Assembly (NCBI GenBank): GCA_029974035.1
Contig: JARKQG010000075.1
Location: forward strand, 1 to 64,000
Length of the DNA stretch: 64,000 nt
Reading direction: 5' to 3'
DNA from: Eubacteriales bacterium
Lineage (GTDB): Bacteria > Bacillota_A > Clostridia > Christensenellales > Aristaeellaceae
The position numbers were made by a program, and so were the translations under genes. Numbering within the stretch: the first letter of the stretch is position 1; each line of letters starts with the position of its first letter. Under the pieces are notes generated by a model that was not told the origin of the DNA, did not search any database, and saw nothing but the letters and a program-made list of their open reading frames with translations. Shown piece by piece: positions 35,771 to 44,451 of this stretch.

Positions 35771-36933
35771 ACGGACGCGCCGCGGCGTTTCTGCTGGCGG
35801 GCCTCACGGCGCTGGCCGCCGCGCTCTCCACGGGATCGTCGCTTTACTATCTGCTGGGGCTGACGATGGGCCTGATGCTTCTGTACGCCTACGCCTCCGC
35901 GCTGTGGACGCTTTTCACCGTCCGCACGCGGGTGGACTGTCCCCGCCGCACGGTCACCCGCGGCCAGCAGATACAGCTGACCGCGCTGGTCCGGCACATG
36001 TGCCCGCTGCCGGTGCGCTCGCTGGAATTGCAGCTGGCGGTGCCGGGTGATCAGGATGCCTCGGGCTCGGCGGAGATCTCGCCGCGCCCCTTCCGGTTTG
36101 TCAAGTATGAGGCCGCCTTTCGCTGTCCCCACCGCGGCGCGTACCAGGTGGGCGTTACCCACCTGACGGTGACGGATCTTTTCGGCCTGGTCACCCTCTC
36201 CCGCAAGGCGCGGGGCCAGATGGCGCGGCTGGAGGTCCGGCCCCGCGTCAGTCAGGAGCCGCCGATGGCGCTGCAGTCGGTGGAATTCGGCGTGGAGCAC
36301 ATCAGCCGCATGACGGAGGACATGGCCTCCCCGTCGGGCGTGCGGGACTGGATTCCCGGCGACGCGCTGAAGAAGGTGCATTGGAAGCTGAGCATGCGAA
36401 AGCGCGAGCTGATGGTGCGCACCTACGAGGAATCCGCCCGGCCCGACACGCTGATTCTGGTGGATCTTGCGCCCCTCACCGCCCTCCGGAGCCACGCCAT
36501 GTCCACCGAGGACGCCATCTGCGAGGCCGCGGCCTCCGCGGCGGTGGCGCAGTTGACGGGCGGATACCCGGTGCGCATGCCGCTCTCCGCCCGGTCGCCC
36601 CAGGAGATCACCGGCCAGAGCGCGGCGGAGGCGGACCGGTTTATAGACGCGCTGATGCGCGTCCGGTTTGACAGCCCCTATTCCTACGAACAGGTGCTCT
36701 CCATTGAAATGCGGCGCATGTCCCGAACCGGCGGCGCGGTGATGATTACCTCGGCGCTCTCGCCCCGCATTGCCGACATTGCCACCCAATTCAGGCGCTC
36801 GGGCATCCAGGTCAAGGTATTCTGGGTGACCGATACCCAGCGCACCGAGGCGCTGGAAATGATGACCAGGCTCAAGCTGGCCGGCGTGATCGCCCGCCAG
36901 ATCGACCCCTGGGCGGAAAATCTCTCGATTTAG
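35767..36933 (+). CDS. Membrane DUF58 protein
   Basis: A 388-residue DUF58 protein with two N-terminal membrane helices (about 4-35, AAAFLLAGLTALAAALSTGSSLYYLLGLTMGLMLLYAYA). A beta domain follows (QIQLTALVRHMCPLPVRSLELQLAV), then the DUF58 signature SGVRDWIPGDALKKVHWKLSMRKRELMVRTYEESARPDTLILVDL. The GTG start at 35767 overlaps the MoxR stop. Unlike the DUF58 protein at 11250 it is membrane-anchored. It is expected to work with the MoxR ATPase upstream and the transglutaminase-like protein downstream. Confidence 0.87.
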   Translation: MNGRAAAFLLAGLTALAAALSTGSSLYYLLGLTMGLMLLYAYASALWTLFTVRTRVDCPRRTVTRGQQIQLTALVRHMCPLPVRSLELQLAVPGDQDASGSAEISPRPFRFVKYEAAFRCPHRGAYQVGVTHLTVTDLFGLVTLSRKARGQMARLEVRPRVSQEPPMALQSVEFGVEHISRMTEDMASPSGVRDWIPGDALKKVHWKLSMRKRELMVRTYEESARPDTLILVDLAPLTALRSHAMSTEDAICEAAASAAVAQLTGGYPVRMPLSARSPQEITGQSAAEADRFIDALMRVRFDSPYSYEQVLSIEMRRMSRTGGAVMITSALSPRIADIATQFRRSGIQVKVFWVTDTQRTEALEMMTRLKLAGVIARQIDPWAENLSI

Positions 36934-36943
36934 GACGTAAAAA

Positions 36944-39295
36944 ATGTCAAAAACCAGGAAGATTCTCGACCTTGCGGGCAGCGCGCTGATGGCTGCGATG
37001 CTCTCCGGTGCGCTGACGCTGGTGCTCTCCGGCGCGCTGGGGCTGTCGGTGCCGGCGCTTCACGTCTACGCGCTGTGCGCGGCGGCGGCGGTTCTGGCGG
37101 GGCTTGCCGCATGGTCGCCCGCCGGCGCGATGGCCTCCGGCGCGCTGGCCGTGGTCATTGCCGCCGGAATGGTGGTCTTCGGCGGCTTTCGCCCGCTGAC
37201 AAAGCTGGGCGCGCTGATCGACGCGCTGGGCGCCATGACCACCGGCGGAGAGGCGATGCTCACCGAGCACGCGGACACCATCTACGCGTCCATCGCGCTG
37301 CTTCTGACGCTGTCGATCTTCTGGATCAGCCGCATGCCCGGCGGCGTGTATCCGGCGCTGACGCTGTCGCTCATCATTCTGCTCTACGGCTGGTTTCTGG
37401 AAAAGCGGCTGAACCCCGCCGCGGTGCTGCCCGCCGTGGCCGCGCTGGGCGCGATGTTCGCCCGGGCCGGCAGCGACCGCGCCACGTACCTGAAGGCGCT
37501 GCCCGCCGCGCTGCTGATCGCGGCGCTGGCGTTTTGGGCGGTGCCCGCGGGCAACCCCACCTGGAAGCCGCTGGAGGACGCCGCCGACCGCGTGCGCCAG
37601 ATGTTCTTTGATTATTTCATGTTCACCGACGCCCGCGCGTCCTATTCGCTCTACGCCGACGGCTACCAGCCCATGGGCGACGCGCTGGGCGGCCCGGCCG
37701 ATCCGTCCAACGAAAACGTGATGCTGGTGGAGACGGACCGGACGCTGCTTCTGCGCGGCTCCATCCGCCGCACCTACACCACCTATTCCTGGACCAACAG
37801 CGCCATCAACAACCGCTATCTCTTCATCGATCCCATCAAGACCGGCATCCGGGACCGGATCTTTGAATCCCGCCGGCTGGACGGCTTTTCGGCCTCGGAC
37901 GCCTTCGAGACGGTTTCCGCCTCCGTCACCATGCTGCACGAGGGCATTTCCGCGCTGTTCGTGCCCCACAGGCTTCAGAACATCACCACGGGCCTGGACA
38001 TGGCGGTCTACTACAACAACACCGGCGAGGTGTTCATTCCCCGCCGCGTCCGCACCGGCGATGCCTACAGCTTTACGGCGCTGGTGCCCACCGGGGACTA
38101 TGCGGCCCTTGAGCGCATCATCACCGCCGCGGGCATGTCGGAGGACGACGGGCTGGACGATGCGCGCCGGGACTACCTGGATCTCCCCCGGGGCATCGAA
38201 CAGGGCGTGTACGATCTGGCCCGTTCGATCACCCAAAACGCCCGGTCGCCCTACGAAAAGGCGGTGGCCCTTGAAAACTACCTGTTGGAGCATTATGAAT
38301 ACGAAACCGACGTGGAGTACCCGCCCACCAACCGGGACTTCGTGTCCTTCTTTCTGCTGAGTTCCAAGAAGGGCTTTTGCAGCTATTTTGCGTCGGCGAT
38401 GGCCGTGATGGCGCGGATGGCGGACTTGCCCAGCCGCTATGTTGAAGGGTATCTGGTGCCCGCCGACGGCGGCGAGGGCACCGTTGTCACCGGTGAAAAC
38501 GCCCACGCATGGGTGGAGATCTACTTCCAGGGCGTCGGCTGGATCTCCTTTAACCCGACCCCCGGCAGCGGGCAGGAGTCGCCGGACCCGGAGCGCGGGG
38601 CAGGCGCGGGCAGCGAAGAGCCCGACGCCAGTCCGTCGCCCGAACCCACGGCCCAGCCCTCTGAGGCGCCCACCGCCGAACCCACCCAGGCGCCCACCGA
38701 GGAGCCCACCGCGTCCCCCGACGCCACCCCGGATCCCGGCGAGGAGGAGCCCCAGCCCGAGGGCGACACCGACGAATCCGATCAGCCCGAGGAGACGCCC
38801 GAACCCGAGGAGCCGCCGGAGTCCGACGATTCCGCCGACCAGCCCGACGCGCCGAAACCGCTCTGGCTTCTCTGGCTGATCCTGATCCTGGCGGCGCTGG
38901 GCCTTTTGGTCTGGTGGATCGTCCGCCGCCTGGCGGCCACCGATCCGGCGCGGGCGGAAAAGGCGGCGCGGGACGGTGCGGAGAAGCTGGCCATCTGGTA
39001 CCGCGCGATGCTCACCGTGCTGGAGGAACAGGGGCAGTCCCCCGCGCCGGGCGAAACCCCCGTGGCCTTTGCCGACCGGCTCCGGGAAGCGGGCATTGCC
39101 GGCGATGCGTTCCGCTACGCCTCCGAGCAGTTTGCGCTGACCCGGTACGCCCGCAAAAAGCCGGACGCCGCGGCGCTCCGGCAGGCCCGGGAGGCCTACC
39201 GGAAGCTGACGGCCCAGCTCAAGCCGCTGGAAAAGGCGCGCTTTGCCCTGCGCCGGCTGACCCGCGGGATGGGCGACATCCGGCAAATTCCCTGA
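36944..39295 (+). CDS. Membrane transglutaminase-like (TgpA-type) protein
   Basis: A 783-residue protein. The N-terminus has about six or seven membrane helices (to about 205). A large outer region follows, with a transglutaminase core: Cys 479 (KKGFCSYFASAMAVMARM), His 521 (ENAHAWVEIYFQGVGWISF) and residue 537. That last position, normally Asp (or Glu) in this fold's triad, is Asn here (FNPTPG). An acidic Pro/Thr/Ser-rich linker (about 545-640), a membrane helix (LLWLILILAALGLLVWWIV) and a cytoplasmic C-terminal helical domain complete it. A 7-bp G+C stem (39299-39316) follows the stop without a T-run. The TgpA layout is clear; its activity is uncertain because of the triad change. Confidence 0.85.
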   Translation: MSKTRKILDLAGSALMAAMLSGALTLVLSGALGLSVPALHVYALCAAAAVLAGLAAWSPAGAMASGALAVVIAAGMVVFGGFRPLTKLGALIDALGAMTTGGEAMLTEHADTIYASIALLLTLSIFWISRMPGGVYPALTLSLIILLYGWFLEKRLNPAAVLPAVAALGAMFARAGSDRATYLKALPAALLIAALAFWAVPAGNPTWKPLEDAADRVRQMFFDYFMFTDARASYSLYADGYQPMGDALGGPADPSNENVMLVETDRTLLLRGSIRRTYTTYSWTNSAINNRYLFIDPIKTGIRDRIFESRRLDGFSASDAFETVSASVTMLHEGISALFVPHRLQNITTGLDMAVYYNNTGEVFIPRRVRTGDAYSFTALVPTGDYAALERIITAAGMSEDDGLDDARRDYLDLPRGIEQGVYDLARSITQNARSPYEKAVALENYLLEHYEYETDVEYPPTNRDFVSFFLLSSKKGFCSYFASAMAVMARMADLPSRYVEGYLVPADGGEGTVVTGENAHAWVEIYFQGVGWISFNPTPGSGQESPDPERGAGAGSEEPDASPSPEPTAQPSEAPTAEPTQAPTEEPTASPDATPDPGEEEPQPEGDTDESDQPEETPEPEEPPESDDSADQPDAPKPLWLLWLILILAALGLLVWWIVRRLAATDPARAEKAARDGAEKLAIWYRAMLTVLEEQGQSPAPGETPVAFADRLREAGIAGDAFRYASEQFALTRYARKKPDAAALRQAREAYRKLTAQLKPLEKARFALRRLTRGMGDIRQIP

Positions 39296-39454
39296 TGGAC
39301 CGCGCGGCGGCGCGGTGATCTATCCACCCTTTCGATACCCGGACCTGTGGCCTCAACCGAGGATTTTGGCGACCGATTTTCCGCCCCCTGCGGGACATGC
39401 CCCCCACCGCGATCGCATATTAAACCGTGAACGATCGGGGAGGGGGGCTTTTTA

Positions 39455-40174
39455 ATGCGCCGCTATCGATGGACGGGCCTTGCCGCGCTGGTGGTGTTGG
39501 CGGTGGCGCTGGGCGCGGTCGGGGCCGGCGCGTCGCCGGGGGCGTCGCGCCTGGGCGCCACGCTCCGGTTTCAGCTGACGACGAACGGGGTGGTGGCCCA
39601 GCCGTTTGACCGCTGGATCGGCGAACTGGCCGGCATGGCGGCGCTGATGATTGACAGCGAAACCTGGAAGGGCGGGGAGGCGATGCGGGTCCGGGTGGCG
39701 ATGGGAGAGGAGGAGGCGTGGACGGTTTCCCTTCTGGCCGAAGCTTCCGGCGTATCCATGGAATCCAGCCTGATGGCCCCGGGCTCGGTGATCCTCGGAG
39801 AGACCGATGCGCTGGAAGCCCGCGCGCTGATGGAGGGGCTGCGGGGGGCGGCGGCCGGGCCGGATACCCTGACCCTCTCCGCCGCCCAATTTGCCGACCT
39901 GGCTGAGGGCGCCGCCCGCACGTTGCGCCGCTGGGGCGAGGCCGCGAAGGGCACCGACGGTGAAACGGCGGGTGCGGTGGGCGGCTTTTTGGAAGCCCTC
40001 GCCGGAATCGGCGAAAAGGCGGACGACGAGGGCTGGCTCACGGTGACCGCGGAGCCGCGCGAGGCGGAGCCGATGACCGTCGCGCCGGGTGGAAGCAAAG
40101 CGCCGCCGGAGCTGCCGGGCATCCTGGCCGTGGAGGGGTTCTGGGCCGTCATGCGCGCCGTCACGGCGGGCTGA
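39455..40174 (+). CDS. Exported hypothetical protein
   Basis: A 239-residue protein with a signal peptide or N-terminal anchor (WTGLAALVVLAVALGAVGAGA). The exported part is mostly helical with some beta strands (ATLRFQLTTNGVVAQPF; EAWTVSLLAEASGVSMESSLM; AAQFADLAEGAARTL). I recognise no family, catalytic motif or Cys pair. ATG 39455 follows GGGGAGGGGGG. It stands alone on the plus strand and ends at a strong bidirectional terminator. A secreted structural or binding role is possible, but no function can be assigned. Confidence 0.6.
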   Translation: MRRYRWTGLAALVVLAVALGAVGAGASPGASRLGATLRFQLTTNGVVAQPFDRWIGELAGMAALMIDSETWKGGEAMRVRVAMGEEEAWTVSLLAEASGVSMESSLMAPGSVILGETDALEARALMEGLRGAAAGPDTLTLSAAQFADLAEGAARTLRRWGEAAKGTDGETAGAVGGFLEALAGIGEKADDEGWLTVTAEPREAEPMTVAPGGSKAPPELPGILAVEGFWAVMRAVTAG

Positions 40175-40198
40175 CGCCGGAGGCTGCGACAAAAGAAG

Positions 40199-40225
40199 GG
40201 GCCGCCCGCAATGTGCGGGCGGCCC
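40199..40225. terminator. Bidirectional terminator
   Basis: A perfect 12-bp G+C stem (40199-40210 with 40214-40225) has a 3-nt loop. On the plus strand it is followed by GGATTTTTG. On the minus strand it is followed by CCTTCTTTTG. It separates the convergent hypothetical (39455) and transketolase (40245) genes. Confidence 0.88.
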
Positions 40226-40244
40226 GGATTTTTGCGCGCGGGGC

Positions 40245-42221
40245 TTATTTGACCAGCTTCAGCGCCTTTTCCACCACGTGCTCGGCGGTCAGGCCAAAGT
40301 AGGGGAACAGCTCCTTGTAGGGGGCGGAGGCGCCGAAGGTGGTCATGCCGATGACCTCACCGTCCAGGCCCACGTACTTAAACCAGCTCATGGGGCTGGC
40401 GGCCTCGATGGCCACGCGGGCGCGCACGGCCTTGGGCAGCACGCTCTCCCTGTACGCTTCGCTCTGGGCGTCAAACAGGTCCATCGCCGGCATGGACACC
40501 ACGCGGGCGTCCACGCCCTTTTCGGCCAGCACCTTCTGGGCCGCGACGCAGGGCTCGACCTCAGAGCCGGAGGCCATCAAAATCACGTCCGGCACGGGCT
40601 TTTTGCCCGCGGAGATCACGTAGCCGCCCTTGAGCGCCTCGGCGCCGCTGCCGTCGTAGAGGGGCAGGTCCTGCCGGGTGGTGACCAGGAGGGTGGGCTT
40701 ATTGTTGGTCATCGCGCACACCCAGCCCGCGGCCGTCTCGCGGCTGTCCGCGGGGCGGAACACCGTCAGATCCGGCACGGCCCTGAGGCCCGCCAGCTGC
40801 TCCACCGGCTGATGGGTGGGGCCGTCCTCGCCGACGCCGATGGAGTCGTGGGACAGGATGTAGGTGACCGGCAGCTTCATGATGGCGCTCATGCGGATGG
40901 CGTTTTTCATGTAGTCGCTGAACACGAAGAAGGTGGCGCAGTAGGGCCGGAGGCCGCCGTGCAGGTAGATGCCGTTGGTGATGGCGGCCATCGCCATCTC
41001 GCGCACGCCGAAGTGCAGGTTGGCGCCGGCGCGGTTTTCCGCGGAGAAGTCGCCCTTGCCCTTCATGTAGCTCTTGTTGGAGGGGGCCAGATCCGCGCTG
41101 CCGCCGATCAGGTTGGGCACGCGGGCAGCCAGGCGGTTGAGCACCTCGCCGCAGGCGTTGCGGGTGGCGGCCTTGCCGGAAAACGCCCAGAGGGCCTCAT
41201 CCTTCATCGGGTCAAAGGGCAGCTCGGTGCTGTGCCAGAGCTCCCACTCTTTGGCCAGCTCGGGATAGGCCTCGGTGTACTTCGCAAAGAGATCCAGCCA
41301 TTCCTGCTCGGCCTTTTCGCCCGCGGCCTTGACGCCGTCCGTCAGCTGATAGACCGCCTCGGGTACCCTGAAAGCTTCCTCATAGGGCCAGTCCAGCGCC
41401 TTTTTGGTGGCGGCCAGGTTGTCCGCGCCCAGCGGTTCGCCGTGGGCCGAGTTCTGGCCCGCCTTGGGCGAGCCGTAGCCGATGGCGGTATGGCACACGA
41501 TCAGCGTGGGCTTGTCGCTGGTCCTGGCCAGCGCGAGGGCCGCCTCCACGGGCTCGTAGGTGTTGGCGTCGGCCACGTCGATCACGTTCCAGCCATAGGC
41601 GCGGAAGCGCCCGGGCACGTCCTCGCGGAACACGTTGTCGGTGCCGCCCTCGATGCAGATCTCGTTGTCGTCATAGAGGGCGATGAGCTTGTTCAGCTTC
41701 AGCGTACCGGCCAGCGAGCAGCACTCGTGGGACACGCCTTCCATCATGCAGCCGTCGCCCAGGATCGTGTAGGTGTGGTGGTCCACCACCGGAAAGCCCT
41801 CGCGGTTGAACTTTTCGGCCAGGAACGCCTCGGCGATGGCCATGCCCACGGCGTTGGCGATGCCCTGGCCCAGCGGGCCCGTGGTGGTCTCCACGCCGGG
41901 GGTATGGGTGCACTCCGGGTGGCCGGGCGTCTTGGAGCCGAACTGGCGGAAGCGCTTCAGCTCGTCCATCGGCAGGTCGTAGTGGAACAGGTGCAAAAGG
42001 GCGTACAAAAGCATCGAGCCGTGGCCGCTGGACAACACAAACCGGTCGCGATCGGGCCATTTGGGGTTCAGCGGATTGTGTTTCATCTGCTTGGCCCACA
42101 GCGCGTAGGCCATCGGCGCCGCGCCCATCGGCATGCCGGGGTGGCCGGAATTGGCCTTTTGCACGCCTTCGGCGGACAGGATGCGGATTGCGTTGACGGT
42201 CAGGTGATCAATTTTGCTCAT
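40245..42221 (-). CDS. tkt: Transketolase
   Basis: A full-length 658-residue transketolase of the pentose phosphate pathway, thiamine-diphosphate dependent. Blocks include ANSGHPGMPMGAAPMAYALW, DRFVLSSGHGSMLLYALLHL, the ThDP/metal motif ILGDGCMMEGVSHE (GDG...), PTLIVCHTAIGYGSP, FGVREMAMAAITNGI, and SIGVGEDGPTHQPVEQLAGLR. Start ATG 42221 has AAAGGAG 10 nt upstream. It lies 34 nt downstream of the phosphohexomutase-like gene and is probably the last gene of that operon. Together with the arabinofuranosidase and fucosidase loci, it fits pentose-rich carbohydrate use. Confidence 0.97.
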   Translation of the reverse strand: MSKIDHLTVNAIRILSAEGVQKANSGHPGMPMGAAPMAYALWAKQMKHNPLNPKWPDRDRFVLSSGHGSMLLYALLHLFHYDLPMDELKRFRQFGSKTPGHPECTHTPGVETTTGPLGQGIANAVGMAIAEAFLAEKFNREGFPVVDHHTYTILGDGCMMEGVSHECCSLAGTLKLNKLIALYDDNEICIEGGTDNVFREDVPGRFRAYGWNVIDVADANTYEPVEAALALARTSDKPTLIVCHTAIGYGSPKAGQNSAHGEPLGADNLAATKKALDWPYEEAFRVPEAVYQLTDGVKAAGEKAEQEWLDLFAKYTEAYPELAKEWELWHSTELPFDPMKDEALWAFSGKAATRNACGEVLNRLAARVPNLIGGSADLAPSNKSYMKGKGDFSAENRAGANLHFGVREMAMAAITNGIYLHGGLRPYCATFFVFSDYMKNAIRMSAIMKLPVTYILSHDSIGVGEDGPTHQPVEQLAGLRAVPDLTVFRPADSRETAAGWVCAMTNNKPTLLVTTRQDLPLYDGSGAEALKGGYVISAGKKPVPDVILMASGSEVEPCVAAQKVLAEKGVDARVVSMPAMDLFDAQSEAYRESVLPKAVRARVAIEAASPMSWFKYVGLDGEVIGMTTFGASAPYKELFPYFGLTAEHVVEKALKLVK

Positions 42222-42255
42222 GGGGGTTCGCTCCTTTGATGTAAAATCCGGGGAA

Positions 42256-43743
42256 TTATTCCCGCGGGCGGCGGTCAAGCGCGGCCCGAAGCGGTTCGAG
42301 GTCCAGTTCGTCGTCGTCTTTCAGCAGTTGGTACAGCTCCGCCAGGATGCGCGCCGCGCCGCCGGGCACGTCGCTCTCCACGTTGAGGGGCATCACCCGG
42401 TCATTGACCGAAAGCCGCAAAAGCAGCCAGGCGTTGTCCATGTCGCCGTCCAGATCGAAGTTGATGCGCACGCCCTCCCGGTTGTCGCCGGCCAGGCGCC
42501 ACTCGGGGTTGTCCAGCGTGTGGGAGAGCACCGTTTCGATGGCGGACTGGGCGGCCGCGCGGTAGTCCGGCGCCAGAATGCGCATGCGGATCTCGGCGCT
42601 CTCCACCGGCTCGGCCAGCTCGGCGATGAGGTCCGTGACGGCTCCGCCGTCCCGCTTCATGGTCAGCGCCTTGCAGAGCACCACCGTGGCCAGATATGCG
42701 CCGTCGTCCAGGAAAAAGTTTTCCCGCATCGCGGCGTGGCCGCTGGTTTCGATGGCCAGCGGACAGTCAATGTCCTCCTCGTTGAGGCGCTTCGCCTCCT
42801 CAATCACGTTCAGGTGGCCGCGCTTGAAGCGGTAATGGGTGCCGCCCCACTCGGTGATGAAGCGCGCCACGCCCGAGGAGGTGACGGAATCCGTCACAAA
42901 GGTCGCGCCCGGGTGCTCCTCCAGCAGGATTGCCGCCATCAGCGCGATCAGGCGGTTGCCGAAGACGGCGCGGCCGTCCGGGCCCGCCAGAAGGCAGCGG
43001 GTGCCGTCGGCGTCCAGCGCCACGCCCATGTCCGCCTCGTTTTCCAGCACCGCGCGCCGGAGAAAGGCCTCGGCCTCCGGATCTCCGGGCGTGAAGGGGC
43101 CAAAGGGCGGATCAATCTCCACCACGTCCGCGCCCAGCTCCGACAGCGCCCGGGCATACAAAGCGCCCGCGCCGCCGGTCAGCACCACCAGAAACAGCCC
43201 CACCAGCGGGCACTGCACATCGTCATCCAGGCGGCGGCGCACCATATCGCCCAGGCGGCGGCGCCACAGGGCCATCGCGTCGACGCCCATCACCAGCCGC
43301 TGCGGCACGCTGAGCGACTGCGCCCGGACCAGCAGCGCGCGCTGCTGGTCCGGCCGCAGCGCGCCGTCCCGCGTCATCAGCCGGAAGCCGTTCCAATCGG
43401 CGCTCCGGGCGCCGGCGGTCACCATAATCGCGCCGTCGGCGTGGGTTTCGCCGGCGGGGATGGTCAGGTACATGGCGGGGGTGGTGGCGACGCCCGCGTC
43501 GTACACATCGCAGTCCGCGGCGGTCAGCGCGCGGATCACCGCCTGCTGAAGCGCCGCGCCGGAGGGCCGGCCGTCCCGCCCTACGGACAGGATCAGCTTG
43601 TCGCTGGTGGTGCCTTTTTCCTCCGCCAGCCACAGGGCGAAGGCGTAGCCCAGGTGCTCGGCCAATTCCGCCGTGATCGCGGAGCCGTCCGCCGGGCCGC
43701 AGATTTCGCCGCCCTGCACCAGGGCGGGCCAGTCATTGCGCAT
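42256..43743 (-). CDS. Phosphohexomutase homologue lacking the catalytic Ser motif
   Basis: A 495-residue protein with the four-domain layout of phosphoglucomutase/phosphomannomutase. The usual phosphoserine loop TASH(N/L)P is replaced by TAGARSADWNG, so the phospho-acceptor Ser and the following His are missing. The metal loop expected as D-x-D-x-D-R reads ALDADGTR, which retains only part of the pattern. The sugar-binding loop ETSGHAAMRENFFLDDGAYL is intact, and the N-terminal GxEICG replaces the usual DIRG. Start ATG 43743 has GGGAGGG upstream and overlaps DUF2461 by 11 bp. It is probably a non-catalytic or altered-function homologue; the fold assignment is firm. Confidence 0.82.
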   Translation of the reverse strand: MRNDWPALVQGGEICGPADGSAITAELAEHLGYAFALWLAEEKGTTSDKLILSVGRDGRPSGAALQQAVIRALTAADCDVYDAGVATTPAMYLTIPAGETHADGAIMVTAGARSADWNGFRLMTRDGALRPDQQRALLVRAQSLSVPQRLVMGVDAMALWRRRLGDMVRRRLDDDVQCPLVGLFLVVLTGGAGALYARALSELGADVVEIDPPFGPFTPGDPEAEAFLRRAVLENEADMGVALDADGTRCLLAGPDGRAVFGNRLIALMAAILLEEHPGATFVTDSVTSSGVARFITEWGGTHYRFKRGHLNVIEEAKRLNEEDIDCPLAIETSGHAAMRENFFLDDGAYLATVVLCKALTMKRDGGAVTDLIAELAEPVESAEIRMRILAPDYRAAAQSAIETVLSHTLDNPEWRLAGDNREGVRINFDLDGDMDNAWLLLRLSVNDRVMPLNVESDVPGGAARILAELYQLLKDDDELDLEPLRAALDRRPRE

Positions 43744-44446
43744 CGGGAACCCTCCCGTATTTTGTCGGATCGGCGGTGTCGTCCTCGGGGGTCAGGGAGG
43801 CGATGTACCGGTACAGCGGCTTGAGGTGAAGAAAGCCCTTCGCCACCGCGCCGGCCAGCGCGGGGGAGCGGATCAGGTCAAAGTCCTCGATCTCCTTTTC
43901 CACGTAAAAGCCCTTGAGGGTGTACCACGCCCGGAGGGGCTCCGGCACCCCGGGGGGAACCGCCATGCGGCGAAAGGCGTTTGCGTGGAGCGTAAATTCG
44001 TCCAGCGCCGACCGCGTGGCCTCAAGGACCTTTTCCGGCTCGGTGAGGATGCGCCGCCGGAGGGCGTTCATCAGCGGTCGGTTCTCGTGGTAGAAGCCCA
44101 TGCCGTAGCTGGCGCCCTGATCGGACACGTCGAAGTACAGGCCCAAGGTGGTGCCCCGGTCCGCGCCGGGCTTGCGGAAGGCGATCCAGATATAGTCCCG
44201 GTAGGGGGACTTGTCCTTGGAAAAGCGCACGTCCCGATTGATCCGGGAGACCACCTTCTCCGGCCGGGTCTCCAGCGCCGGGTCGATCTCGCGCACCGCG
44301 TCGCCCAGCGCCGCGGCCAGCGCCCGCGCGGGGGTGCGCACCGACTGCGCATACCAGCTGTGGTTCTCGAGAAAGAACTCCCGGTTGTTGTTGAAGCGGA
44401 TGGCCATGAAAAACTCCAGCCCCGCCTGGGGAAATCCTTGAAACAT
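43733..44446 (-). CDS. DUF2461-family protein
   Basis: A 237-residue cytoplasmic protein of the DUF2461 family: LEFFMAIRFNNNREFFLENHSWY, RINRDVRFSKDKSPYRDYIWIAFR, and YFDVSDQGASYGMGFYH. The family has no established activity. ATG 44446 is 5 nt after the CARDB-like gene's stop, with GGAGG-type sequence farther upstream, so translation is probably coupled. It overlaps the downstream phosphohexomutase homologue by 11 bp. Confidence 0.87.
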   Translation of the reverse strand: MFQGFPQAGLEFFMAIRFNNNREFFLENHSWYAQSVRTPARALAAALGDAVREIDPALETRPEKVVSRINRDVRFSKDKSPYRDYIWIAFRKPGADRGTTLGLYFDVSDQGASYGMGFYHENRPLMNALRRRILTEPEKVLEATRSALDEFTLHANAFRRMAVPPGVPEPLRAWYTLKGFYVEKEIEDFDLIRSPALAGAVAKGFLHLKPLYRYIASLTPEDDTADPTKYGRVPDAQ

Positions 44447-44451
44447 AAGGA

